A stretch of DNA of 64,000 nt. Origin: Aquincola tertiaricarbonis (lineage in GTDB: Bacteria; Pseudomonadota; Gammaproteobacteria; Burkholderiales; Burkholderiaceae_C). The position numbers and the translations under genes are program-made. The notes beneath the pieces are model-generated. The model worked only from the letters and a program-made list of their open reading frames with translations. It was not told where the DNA came from and searched no databases. Below, piece after piece: positions 1 to 8,389 of the stretch. The stretch covers positions 1,240,001 to 1,304,000 of the forward strand of contig NZ_CP097636.1 in the NCBI RefSeq assembly GCF_023573145.1. Direction: 5' to 3'. Positions within the stretch are counted from its first letter, which is position 1. Every line of letters starts with the position of its first letter.

Positions 1-741
1 ATGTACCACCAGGTGGGCCGCTTCCCGCCGATGAAGGCCCACCGCGCCGGCTACTGCGACGTCGACAAGTTCCGCGCGCAGATGCGGGCGCTGAAGTGGC
101 TGGGCGTGAAGGTGCTGTCGATGACCGACGCGCTGGCTGCGCTGCAGGGACGCGCGCCCATGCCCGAGCGGGCGGCGGTGCTCACCTTCGACGACGGCTG
201 CGAGAACTTCTACGAGCATGCGGTGCCGGTGCTGCAGGACTTCGGCTACCCCGCCATCTCGTACGCGGTGGCGGGTGCGGCCGGCAGCGGCGGCACCTGG
301 CTGGCCGGCCACGGCCGCGGCACGCCGCCGCTGATGAGCTACGCCCGCCTGCGCGAGATCGCCGGCCTGGGCATCGAGGTGGGCAGCCATGCCTTCAGCC
401 ACATCCGCCTGGCCGAGCAGCCGGCCGAGGTGCAGCGTGCCGAGATGCGCGACAGCCGCCAGCGCCTGCAGCAGGAGCTGGGGCGCGAGGTGCCGCATGT
501 GTGCTACCCCTATGGCTCGCACAACCTGGACACGCTGCGCGCCGCGGCGGAGGCCGGCTACAGCAGCGGCGTCACCTGCCAGCGCGGCGCGGCCACGCCG
601 GGCTTCGATCCGCTGGCGCTGCCGCGCAAGGCCATCTCGTACGGCGACAACACGCTGGGCTTTCTGTGGAAGCTCTACCTGAAGGACACGCCGAAGGGCG
701 AGGCGCTGGCGCGCCCGGGCCATGCGATGGCCACCGCCTGA
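1..741 (+). CDS. Polysaccharide deacetylase family protein (5' end outside window)
   Basis: A NodB-type carbohydrate esterase (CE4 family) that would remove N- or O-acetyl groups from an envelope or exopolysaccharide. The metal-site motifs are visible: TFDDG near residue 62 (motif 1), HAFSH near residue 130 (motif 2, the metal-binding histidines) and CYPYG near residue 167 (motif 3). The visible frame opens at base 1 with MYHQVG. In this family that string normally lies inside the protein, just after the first beta strand, so the true start is almost certainly upstream and this is a partial gene. It ends at TGA 739-741. The substrate cannot be told from this fragment; the missing neighbours upstream would say whether it belongs to a polysaccharide cluster. 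Confidence 0.85.
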   Translation: MYHQVGRFPPMKAHRAGYCDVDKFRAQMRALKWLGVKVLSMTDALAALQGRAPMPERAAVLTFDDGCENFYEHAVPVLQDFGYPAISYAVAGAAGSGGTWLAGHGRGTPPLMSYARLREIAGLGIEVGSHAFSHIRLAEQPAEVQRAEMRDSRQRLQQELGREVPHVCYPYGSHNLDTLRAAAEAGYSSGVTCQRGAATPGFDPLALPRKAISYGDNTLGFLWKLYLKDTPKGEALARPGHAMATA

Positions 742-831
742 TACGTTTGGCCGCGGCCCGGTCATGCGCAGGCCGGCGTCTGGCTGTTACCGTCCTGGCT
801 CCCACGACAACATCATGACCAGGAGCCTTGC

Positions 832-1374
832 ATGACCCGATCGTCGACCTCTTTCCTGGCGCCCGCGGCCGCACTGGCCGCCGCGTTGGCGCTCACCGCC
901 TGCGCCATGCCCGCCGCCGGCCCCAAGCCCGCCGCGGTGGCCAAGCTGGCGCCCACCCAGGGCAGCAGCACCACCGGCACCGTGTCCTTCTACAAGGAAG
1001 GCGACCACGTGGTGGCCGTGGCGCAGGTCAGCGGCCTCAAGCCGGGCAGCGAGCACGGCTTCCATGTGCATGAGAAGGGCGATTGCTCCGCGCCGGACGG
1101 CATGAGCGCCGGCGGCCACTACAACCCCGGTGGGCAGCCGCACGGTGCGCTGGGCAGCGGCCCGCACCATGCGGGCGACATGCCCAACCTGAAGGCCAAC
1201 GCCGCGGGTGAAGCCGAGGCCCGCGTGCACCTGACCGGCGTGACGGTGGGCGGCGGCGGTGCCGATGTGCTGGGCAAGGCCGTCATCGTGCATGCCAATG
1301 CCGACGACTACAGCTCGCAGCCCGCCGGCAATGCCGGCCCGCGGCTGGCCTGCGGGGTGATCCAGGCGAGCTGA
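832..1374 (+). CDS. sodC: Superoxide dismutase [Cu-Zn], lipoprotein
   Basis: Dismutes periplasmic superoxide to hydrogen peroxide and oxygen. The 180-residue product starts with a lipoprotein signal: a hydrophobic stretch followed by the lipobox LTAC, with Cys24 as the lipidation site. It is therefore predicted to be membrane-anchored on the periplasmic side. Copper and zinc ligands are all present: HVH (78-80), the bridging GGHYNP histidine (96), His104, His113 and Asp116 of the HHAGDM motif, and the VHANADDY histidine near residue 152. Cys85 and the Cys of LACGVI near 174 form the usual disulfide. A ribosome-binding site AGGAG lies about 8 bases before the ATG. The gene stands alone and converges on opgH across a shared terminator. 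Confidence 0.95.
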   Translation: MTRSSTSFLAPAAALAAALALTACAMPAAGPKPAAVAKLAPTQGSSTTGTVSFYKEGDHVVAVAQVSGLKPGSEHGFHVHEKGDCSAPDGMSAGGHYNPGGQPHGALGSGPHHAGDMPNLKANAAGEAEARVHLTGVTVGGGGADVLGKAVIVHANADDYSSQPAGNAGPRLACGVIQAS

Positions 1375-1400
1375 AGCGCACCGCGCTGAGGACATGAAAA

Positions 1401-1420
1401 AGGCGCCCCGCGGGGCGCCT
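1401..1420. terminator. Bidirectional hairpin terminator between sodC and opgH
   Basis: A perfect 20-base palindrome, AGGCGCCCCGCGGGGCGCCT, sits between the convergent stops of sodC (1374) and opgH (1444). It is flanked by AAAAA on the left, which reads as a T-run for opgH transcripts on the minus strand, and by a short TTTCTTC stretch a few bases to the right for sodC. The position and symmetry fit a terminator used from both sides. Confidence 0.75.
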
Positions 1421-1443
1421 CAGCGTTTCTTCAATGCAGTCGG

Positions 1444-3678
1444 TCAGCTGTCCGCCACCGCCGGCGTCACCGGCGGCAGGCCGACGGCCGGCAGGCTGTC
1501 GGGCGTGGTCAGGCGGCTGCGGTTGTCCACCCGCACGGCGGCGGTGCGCACCACGCGCTTGGGCACGCTGCCGGCGTAGCGGGTGTCCATCTCCGCCACG
1601 ACGCGCGGCGGCTCGGGCGTGGTGGCCAGCGGTTGCGGCGTCAGCACCGCCACCGCCATCACCGCCGGCACGAAGGCCAGGGCCACGCGGGCCGGCCAGG
1701 TGCTCACGGTGCGGGCCGTGGCCATCGGGGCCGGTCGCTGGCCATCGGCCGGCAGGGCCAGCGGGCGGGCGGCGCGGGGCGCGCGGGCCGGGGCGGCCGG
1801 CTGCATCAGGCCCTGGCGCACCTGGGCCACGTATTCCACCGGCGTCAGCAGCGTGCGGGGCAGGCGGCCCTGGGCGTCTTCCTGTTCACGGCTGCCGTAC
1901 ACCACCAGCGGGGTGGCCAGCAGCAGCGGCACCAGCATCCAGGCCACGTTGGCGTCCACCAGCATCGCGGTGCCGAACAGGGCCAGCGCAGGCAGCAGCA
2001 TCGGTGCCAGGCGGGTGAAGGCATCGCGCCAGCCCAGGCTCTCGGCGTCCCGCGGGGGCGACTTCCACTGCAGCTTCAGGCCGGTCAGACCACCGATCAC
2101 GAACATGGTGTGGGCCAGCATGCGCACCGGCGCCTGCAGGGCCGACAGGCAGAGTTCGACCACCGAGCTGCGCAGCAGCTGGGCGGTGCCGCCGAATTGC
2201 GCCTGCTCCTTGCGCAGCAGCACACCCACCACGCCCAGCAGGCGGGGCAGCAGCAGCAGCGTCAGCGTCAGGCCCCACAGCGCCAGCGCGGCGTTGCCAC
2301 CGGCCGCGCCCAGCAGGCCGGGCATGTCGCCCTGCACGGCTTCCGGCTGGGTGGCGGCACGCCACACGCCAGCGGCCACGAAGGCCAGCCACACCGGCGC
2401 GGTGACGTACGACAGCGCACCGGTGAAGAACATGGCGCGGTGCACCGGCTGCCAGCCGGGTTCGGCGATCAGGCGGAAGTTCTGCAGGTTGCCCTGGCAC
2501 CAGCGGCGGTCGCGGCCCAGTTCGTCCAGCAGGTTGGTGGGCTGCTGCTCGAAGCTGCCTTCCAGGTTGGGGGCCAGCCACACCTCGTAGCCGGCGCGGC
2601 GCATCAGCGCGGCTTCCACGAAGTCGTGCGACAGGATTTCGCCCGACAGGCCGCCACGGCCTTCCAGCGGCGCCAGCGCGCAGTGCTTCATGAAGGGCTC
2701 GACGCGCAGGATGGCGTTGTGGCCCCAGTAGTGCGATTCACCCAGCTGCCAGTAAGCCAGGCCCAGCGCAAACAGCCGGCCGGTGACGGCCGACGCGAAC
2801 TGCTGGGTGCGGGCGTGCAGCGTGCTGTGGCCCTGGGTGCGCGGCAGCGTCTGCAGGATGCCGGTCTGCGGGTGCGCTTCCATCATGCGCACCATCTGCA
2901 CCAGCGTCTCGCCGGTCATGGTGGAGTCGGCGTCCAGCACCACCATGTAGCGGTAGTTGCGTCCCCAGCGGCGGCAGAAGTCGGCCACGTTGCCGGCCTT
3001 GCGCTTGGTGCGGCGCTTGCGCCAGCGGTAGAAGATGCGGCCTTCGCCGGCCAGCGGCTCGCCGTCGTCGCCCAGCGTGCGGCGCAGCTGCTTCCAGGCT
3101 TCCACCTCGGCGGCCTGGATGGCGGGGTCGCTGCTGTCCGACAGCACGTAGACGTCGAACAGCTTCAGCGCGCCCGTGGCCGCCAGCGATTCGCAGGTCT
3201 GGCGCAGGCCGCTGAACACCGTGTCGATGTCCTCATTGCAGATGGGCATGATCAGCGCGGTGCGCGCCGAGGGGTCCAGCGGCAGGCGTTCATCGGGCAG
3301 CGTCAGCGCATGCTTGTCGCCGAACAGCGCCACCTTGAAGCCCATCAGCGCCGTGATGAAGCCGGCCGACAGCCAGCCGAACAGCAGCGCGAACAGGCCC
3401 GTCTGCAGGATCTCGACCGCGGTCATCTCACCGTCGGTGGAGGGCAACAGCCAGACGGCGGTGCCGCTGACCAGCAGCACGGCCCACAGGAAGATGGTGC
3501 GTCGGCGGTCGGCCGCCTGCCGCCAGGGGCTGCTGCGGTCCTTGGGGAACTTGGGCACCCCGGGCATCAGTGCCAACGCCAGACCGCGTAGCACGCCAAA
3601 CCAGGGGCGCGGCGGCATCGAGCCGCGGCGCAGCGGAGGCGCGGAGGCCGCGCGATGCTGTGTATCGGTATCAGCCAT
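1444..3678 (-). CDS. opgH: Glucans biosynthesis glucosyltransferase OpgH (MdoH)
   Basis: Inner-membrane family 2 glycosyltransferase that polymerises UDP-glucose into the backbone of osmoregulated periplasmic glucans. The 744-residue protein has N-terminal membrane segments (about 65-125), then the cytoplasmic catalytic domain with PICNED, the VVLDADS metal-binding triad, GHNAILR, EILSHDFVEAAL and the acceptor-site motif RRWCQGN, and several C-terminal membrane segments. This is the family's usual order and slightly under the length of the E. coli enzyme (about 850). opgG, which normally precedes opgH in one operon, is not here: upstream on this strand there are about 500 non-coding bases. 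The first ATG is taken as the start; its ribosome-binding site is weak. The C-terminal 80 residues are Pro/Ala-rich and look unstructured. Confidence 0.93.
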   Translation of the reverse strand: MADTDTQHRAASAPPLRRGSMPPRPWFGVLRGLALALMPGVPKFPKDRSSPWRQAADRRRTIFLWAVLLVSGTAVWLLPSTDGEMTAVEILQTGLFALLFGWLSAGFITALMGFKVALFGDKHALTLPDERLPLDPSARTALIMPICNEDIDTVFSGLRQTCESLAATGALKLFDVYVLSDSSDPAIQAAEVEAWKQLRRTLGDDGEPLAGEGRIFYRWRKRRTKRKAGNVADFCRRWGRNYRYMVVLDADSTMTGETLVQMVRMMEAHPQTGILQTLPRTQGHSTLHARTQQFASAVTGRLFALGLAYWQLGESHYWGHNAILRVEPFMKHCALAPLEGRGGLSGEILSHDFVEAALMRRAGYEVWLAPNLEGSFEQQPTNLLDELGRDRRWCQGNLQNFRLIAEPGWQPVHRAMFFTGALSYVTAPVWLAFVAAGVWRAATQPEAVQGDMPGLLGAAGGNAALALWGLTLTLLLLPRLLGVVGVLLRKEQAQFGGTAQLLRSSVVELCLSALQAPVRMLAHTMFVIGGLTGLKLQWKSPPRDAESLGWRDAFTRLAPMLLPALALFGTAMLVDANVAWMLVPLLLATPLVVYGSREQEDAQGRLPRTLLTPVEYVAQVRQGLMQPAAPARAPRAARPLALPADGQRPAPMATARTVSTWPARVALAFVPAVMAVAVLTPQPLATTPEPPRVVAEMDTRYAGSVPKRVVRTAAVRVDNRSRLTTPDSLPAVGLPPVTPAVADS

Positions 3679-4180
3679 GGTGGTGTTCTGGGTCTTTCAG
3701 TGGTATTGGGAGGTGCGCTGCGAGTCTGGCTGCTCGGCTGGGCCGACGCTGTAGGACCGCACCGCCAAAAGTCGTGGGAGCTGCAACGCTGCAGGCGCCG
3801 GGCGCCGCAGACAGGCCGTTGCAGGCCGTCGGATTCGTTGCAATTGGATGCATGACGTCAGGGATCGACACGCCGGTTCACCGGCCGTGCGACAACGCCA
3901 AAAAATTCCGGAGCTTTGTTGCTGCCCGGCAACAGGCCGGGCCGCCGAGCGGGTGGGCAACCGGCCCCCGGAGGCACCGCCGCTGCCCATGCGGGCATGG
4001 CTGCGCCGTGGCGCCAGGCGCCCGACGAGGGGGTTGTGAGAGGGAAGTGGCTGTGCATTTCCATGAATGACGACACTGTGTCCTGTTCAGGCCCGCGGTG
4101 CTGCGCCATAGCGTATCCAACAATGTCGCAGTGCAACAATCGTTGTGCACAACCGGATGGCCCTCGGCCAGCCCTTTCAC
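3679..4180. other. 500-base non-coding gap between divergent opgH and patatin genes
   Basis: No convincing gene lies here; the frames that cross it have no recognisable protein and no ribosome-binding sites. The gap should hold the promoters of the two divergent genes. Two things stand out: a base run CAAAAAATTCC near 3899 in otherwise GC-rich DNA, and an imperfect dyad at 4129-4150 (GTGCAAC...GTTGTGCAC, with a two-base bulge), next to a second CAACAATG copy at 4118. I cannot assign a regulator. The stretch 3930-4030 is GC-rich with short inverted repeats that have no following T-run. Confidence 0.5.
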
Positions 4181-5257
4181 ATGAACGCGCTACAGATCTG
4201 GGCCGGTCCGAAGGCCTTGCGGCACCTGCGGGAGCAGGGCCTGCGACCCGCTGACGTGCGGGTGGTTCCCGCCGCCGCTGGCGGACCCAAGGGCCTGGTG
4301 TTGAACCCGCTCGACCGTTACCTTTTCGGACACTGGCTGCCACGCGCTGCGCAGCCGGTGCACCTGCTGGGGGCGTCCATCGGTGCCTGGCGCATGGCCA
4401 GTGCCTGCCTGCCCGATGCCGACGCGGCCCTGGCCCGCATGGCCGAGGACTACATCACCCAGCACTACGAGCACCGCCCCGGCAAGCCGCCGCTGCCCGG
4501 CCATGTGAGCCAGGTGTTCAGCGACAAGCTGGCCGAGCACTTCGGCGGGCGCGAAGCCGAGATCCTGGCCCACCCGCGGCTGCGCCTGCATGTGTTCACC
4601 AGCCGCGGCCACCATGCGCTGCTGCGGCGCGAGGGCCGGCTGCGCACGCCGCTGGGCTACCTGGGCGCCTTCGCCAGCAATGCCGTCAACCGCCGCTGGA
4701 TGGGCGGCTGGCTGGACCGCGTGGTGTTCCACGACCCGCGCGATGCGCTGCCGCTGCCGCTGATCGACTACCGCACCCATGCCGTGCCGCTGACGCCCCA
4801 CAACCTGCGGCCGAGCGTGCTGGCCAGCTGCTCCATCCCGTTCTGGTTGAAGGCGGTGTGCGACATCCCGGGCGCGCCGCCCGGCGCGTACTGGGACGGT
4901 GGCATCACCGACTACCACCTGCACCTGGACTACGCCGCGATGGGCGAGGGCCTGGTGCTGTACCCGCACTTCCAGCCTCACCTGGTGCCCGGCTGGCTGG
5001 ACAAGGCGCTGCGCCACCGGCACCGGGCCAGCGAACGGCTGGCCAACGTGGTGCTGCTGGCGCCCAACCCCGACTGGGTGCGGCAGCAGTTGCCCGGCGG
5101 CAAGCTGCCCGACCGCAGCGACTTCCAGCGCCACCTGGACGACGAGCCGGCCCGCATCGCGCTGTGGCGGCGCGGCCTGGCCGAGGCGCAACGCCTGGCC
5201 GACGAGTTCGCCGAGTTGGCCGAGCGGCCGTCGATCGAGGCGCTGCCGCTGGTGTGA
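4181..5257 (+). CDS. Patatin-like phospholipase family protein
   Basis: A probable serine lipid acyl hydrolase. The patatin elements are all visible: an oxyanion-hole glycine run AAAGGPKGL near residue 30, the nucleophile elbow GASIGAW (GxSxG) near 60, and the catalytic Asp in DGGITDYH near 240. Length is about 358 residues from ATG 4181. The frame stays open further upstream to GTG 4145 and ATG 4157, but neither has a ribosome-binding site and the family-like sequence begins at MNALQIWAGPKAL, so 4181 is preferred; the start is uncertain. No signal peptide is seen, so it probably acts in the cytoplasm or at the inner membrane. It is transcribed alone. Its substrate (phospholipid, storage lipid or other ester) cannot be told from sequence. 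Confidence 0.85.
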   Translation: MNALQIWAGPKALRHLREQGLRPADVRVVPAAAGGPKGLVLNPLDRYLFGHWLPRAAQPVHLLGASIGAWRMASACLPDADAALARMAEDYITQHYEHRPGKPPLPGHVSQVFSDKLAEHFGGREAEILAHPRLRLHVFTSRGHHALLRREGRLRTPLGYLGAFASNAVNRRWMGGWLDRVVFHDPRDALPLPLIDYRTHAVPLTPHNLRPSVLASCSIPFWLKAVCDIPGAPPGAYWDGGITDYHLHLDYAAMGEGLVLYPHFQPHLVPGWLDKALRHRHRASERLANVVLLAPNPDWVRQQLPGGKLPDRSDFQRHLDDEPARIALWRRGLAEAQRLADEFAELAERPSIEALPLV

Positions 5258-5439
5258 GGGCTGGGCGCCACCCTTGTAGGACGGCGCCGCGTTCTTCATC
5301 GCGCTGAATCCAGGCGCCACCCCGGCGCGTAGAGCCCCCTCAGACGACGCGGGCGACGACAGTTGCGCACGCGGCCGTCCTGCCAGTCGGGGCCGGCCTG
5401 CCAGGCCCCGGTTGTCCCCACGAGGAGCCGAGGAAGACC

Positions 5440-6966
5440 ATGAAGAACCGCAATTCCCTGCAGGCGCTGCGCCTGCTGCCCATCGCTGCCGCCTGCGCGG
5501 GCGGCCTGCTGCTGGCGCCTGCCGCCTTCGCGTCCAGCCACCGCGAGGCACCGTCCATCACCGGCACGCCCAAGGTGGATGCCGCCGACTTCTACATGTT
5601 CAGCAGCTACGAAGCCAACCGCGCCGGCTACGTGACGCTGATCGCCGACTACCTGCCGCTGCAGGACCCGTACGGCGGGCCCAACTACTTCTCGATGGAC
5701 CCGAACGCGCTGTACGAGATCCACATCGACAACAACGGCGACGCGAAGGAAGACATCACCTTCGCTTTCCGCTTCAAGAACACGCTCAAGGGCATCAGCC
5801 TGCCGGTGGGTGGCAAGGACGTGGCGATTCCGCTGATCCAGGCCGGCGCCGTGTCCGACCCCAAGGCGGCCACGCTCAACCTGAATGAGAGCTTCACGCT
5901 GGACGTGGTGCGCGGCGACCGCCGAACCGGCACCCGCACCGCGGTGACCAACGCCAGCGGCGGCGCCAGCACCTTCGACAAGCCGGTGGACAACATCGGC
6001 AGCAAGACCATCGCCGACTACCCGGCCTATGCGGCCAAGCACATCTACACCGTCACCGTGCCGGGCTGCGCGCAGCCGGCGCGGGTGTTCGTGGGCCAGC
6101 GCAAGGACCCGTTCGCCGTCAACCTGGGCACCATCTTCGACCTGGTGAACGCGCCGGTGGCGGTGATCACCGACCCCGCCAACATCAATGCGGGCAAGGA
6201 TTCGCTGGCGGACAAGAACGTCACTTCCCTTGCGCTGGAAGTGCACAAGAGCTGCCTGACCGCGGGCAATGAAACCGTGATCGGCGGCTGGACCACCGCC
6301 AGCCTGCGCCAGGGCTCGCTGCTGAATCCGGCACCGGGCAAGGGCCATGGCGTGGCGGCCAAGACCGGCGGCGCGTGGACGCAGGTCTCGCGCCTGGGCA
6401 TGCCGCTGGTCAACGAGGTGGTGATCGGCCTGCCCGACAAGGACCGCTTCAACGCCAGCAAGCCCAAGGACGACGCCCAGTTCGCCGACTACGTGACCAA
6501 CCCCACGCTGCCGCCGCTGCTGGAAACCGTGCTGGCCCTGCCCGGCACCGCGCCCAAGAACCTGCCGCGCACCGACCTCGTCACCACCTTCCTGACCGGC
6601 ATCTCGGGCGTCAACCAGCCGGCCAACGTGGTGCCGTCGGAGATGCTGCGGCTCAACACCGCCACCCCGCCCACGCCCGAGGCGCAGCAGAACCGCCTCG
6701 GCCTGGCCGGTGGCGATCCGGCCGGCTTCCCCAACGGCCGCCGGCTGCATGACGACGTGGTCGACATCTCGCTGGTGGCGGTCATGGGCGGCCTGTGCAT
6801 GCTCAACGGCGATGCCAATGCGCTGAAGCTGGGTGCCGACTGCAAGCCGGCCAACGTGCCGCTGGGCGCCACCTCGCTGAAGCTGCATGACGCGGTGGAC
6901 CAGGCGCGCGTGACGCTGCTGCCCGGCTTCCCGTATGCCAACACGCCGCTGCCCGGCAACCGCTGA
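5440..6966 (+). CDS. DUF4331 domain-containing secreted protein
   Basis: First gene of a tight four-gene operon. The 508-residue product has a clear Sec signal peptide (hydrophobic 11-30, cleavage likely after AAFA). The mature protein starts with the hallmark of DUF4331 proteins, SSHREAP, followed by VDAADFYMF. Repeated Asp/Asn-rich turns (for example HIDNNGDAKED near 90) and many short beta-rich segments suggest an extracytoplasmic, possibly metal-binding beta protein. The biochemical role of DUF4331 is unknown to me. A strong ribosome-binding site (GAGGA) precedes the ATG. The next gene starts 11 bases after its stop, so expression is surely coupled. The family assignment is confident; the function is not. 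Confidence 0.9.
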   Translation: MKNRNSLQALRLLPIAAACAGGLLLAPAAFASSHREAPSITGTPKVDAADFYMFSSYEANRAGYVTLIADYLPLQDPYGGPNYFSMDPNALYEIHIDNNGDAKEDITFAFRFKNTLKGISLPVGGKDVAIPLIQAGAVSDPKAATLNLNESFTLDVVRGDRRTGTRTAVTNASGGASTFDKPVDNIGSKTIADYPAYAAKHIYTVTVPGCAQPARVFVGQRKDPFAVNLGTIFDLVNAPVAVITDPANINAGKDSLADKNVTSLALEVHKSCLTAGNETVIGGWTTASLRQGSLLNPAPGKGHGVAAKTGGAWTQVSRLGMPLVNEVVIGLPDKDRFNASKPKDDAQFADYVTNPTLPPLLETVLALPGTAPKNLPRTDLVTTFLTGISGVNQPANVVPSEMLRLNTATPPTPEAQQNRLGLAGGDPAGFPNGRRLHDDVVDISLVAVMGGLCMLNGDANALKLGADCKPANVPLGATSLKLHDAVDQARVTLLPGFPYANTPLPGNR

Positions 6967-6977
6967 AGGAGGCTGCC

Positions 6978-7247
6978 ATGAAGCAACGAACCCTTTGCAT
7001 GGCCGCGCTGGCGGCCGCCACCCTGGCGCTGGCCGGCTGCTTCGGCGGCTCCGACGACCATGACGACGGCGCCAGCGCCAGCGGCCCGCTGGACACCGTG
7101 CCGGCCAGCGCCAGTGCCGACACGGGCGGCTTCATCGCCTACCTGAAGTCGCTGGTGGCGCTGCAGCCCGAGGACCGCGAGCCGGTGGGCATCGATGCGG
7201 TGACGCCGCCCGAGGCCGACACGGCCGAGCCGGAAGCGGTGAGCTGA
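6978..7247 (+). CDS. Small lipoprotein in the DUF4331 operon
   Basis: An 89-residue protein with a lipoprotein signal: basic start MKQR, hydrophobic stretch, lipobox LAGC with Cys at about position 22. The mature part is acidic (DDHDDG, then many Glu/Asp) with a short amphipathic segment GGFIAYLKSLVAL. It has a good ribosome-binding site (AAGGAGG). Its stop overlaps the ATG of the TPR gene in TGATG, so the two are translationally coupled. I do not recognise a named family. Given its place it may anchor the secreted DUF4331 protein or the TPR protein at the membrane; that is inference. Confidence 0.8.
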   Translation: MKQRTLCMAALAAATLALAGCFGGSDDHDDGASASGPLDTVPASASADTGGFIAYLKSLVALQPEDREPVGIDAVTPPEADTAEPEAVS

Positions 7248-8389
7248 TGGACGGGTGGCGTCGGCTCGGCGTCGCCGGGCTGTTGCTGGCCCTGGTGGCC
7301 GCGCAAGCGGCGCCCCTGGTGCCGGCCAGCGACGACGAGCGCGTCGAGTCGCTGCCGGCCCGGCGGGCGCCGCCGGTGGCGGCGCCAGAGCAGGGCGCGG
7401 CCACCGACCCGGTGGCCGCCGTGCGCGAAGCCGGCGACCTGCTGGCCCAGGCGCATGCCGATGGCGACCCCCGCTTCGCCGGTCGTGCGCTGGCCCGGCT
7501 GCAGCCCTGGGCGGCCGACCCGCGCGCCCCGGCGCCGGTGGTGCTGAAGCTGGCGCAGGTGGAGCAGTACATCCACCGCTTCGATGCGGCGCAGGCGCGG
7601 CTGCAGGCGCTGCTGGCGCGCGACGCCCGCCAGCCCCAGGCCTGGCTGACGCTGGCCACGCTGCAGCGCCTGCGGGGCCGCTATGCCGAGTCCGACGCGG
7701 CCTGCGCCGCGCTCGGCCGGCTGGGCAGTGCAGCCCTGCATGCCCAGGCCTGCAGCGCCGAGAACCTGTCGCTGCGCGGAGAGGTGGACACCGCCCGCCG
7801 CCAGTTCACCGCGCTGCTGGCGCAGGCGCCCGACGACGGCACGCGGGCCTGGTTGAGCACCTCGCTGGGCGAGTTGGAACAGCGCGCCGGCCGCAGCGCC
7901 GCGGCCGAGCGGGCCTTGCGCATCGCCTGGCGGCTGGACCCGCAGGACCGCTATGCGCCGCTGGCGCTGGCCGACCTGCTGATCGACGAGCGCCGTGGGG
8001 CCGAGGCCTTGAAGGTGCTGGACACCCAGCCCCGCAGCGACCCGGTGCTGCTGCGCCGGGTGGCCGCCGGGCCGCGCCAAGGGGCCGACCAGGCCGACCT
8101 CGCCGAGCTGCGCGATCGCTTCCAGCAGGCCGCCCAGCGCCCCGGCGCCTTCGACGGCCACGCGCGCGAACAGGCGCTGTACGCCTGGTGGGTGGAAGGC
8201 GACCTGCCTGCCGCGGTGCGCCATGCGCAGGCCAACCTGGCCACCCAGCGTGAACCCTTCGACCTGCTGCTGCTGGCCCGCGTGGCCGCGGCGGCTGTCG
8301 ACCGTGCGGCGCTGGCCCAGGCCGCCCAAGTGCAGAAAGCGATGGACCTCCATGACCAACGCCTCGACCGCCTGCTCGGCCAGCCCTGA
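7247..8389 (+). CDS. Tetratricopeptide-repeat protein in the DUF4331 operon
   Basis: A 380-residue protein with an N-terminal hydrophobic segment (about 6-22) that could be a signal peptide or anchor, then an Ala/Leu/Arg-rich helical region with TPR-like helix pairs between about 90 and 340 (for example the repeat around AWLTLATLQRLRGRYAESDAA). TPR domains make protein contacts, so a scaffold or partner-binding role in the periplasm is likely. It starts inside the stop codon of the lipoprotein gene (TGATG), and its last 38 bases overlap the start of the HupE-like gene. That points to a fixed stoichiometric set. No catalytic motif is seen. Confidence 0.8.
   Translation: MDGWRRLGVAGLLLALVAAQAAPLVPASDDERVESLPARRAPPVAAPEQGAATDPVAAVREAGDLLAQAHADGDPRFAGRALARLQPWAADPRAPAPVVLKLAQVEQYIHRFDAAQARLQALLARDARQPQAWLTLATLQRLRGRYAESDAACAALGRLGSAALHAQACSAENLSLRGEVDTARRQFTALLAQAPDDGTRAWLSTSLGELEQRAGRSAAAERALRIAWRLDPQDRYAPLALADLLIDERRGAEALKVLDTQPRSDPVLLRRVAAGPRQGADQADLAELRDRFQQAAQRPGAFDGHAREQALYAWWVEGDLPAAVRHAQANLATQREPFDLLLLARVAAAAVDRAALAQAAQVQKAMDLHDQRLDRLLGQP

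Noticed and set aside
787..1395. Minus-strand 202-codon frame over sodC
   Set aside because: Antisense shadow of sodC with no recognisable protein motifs.
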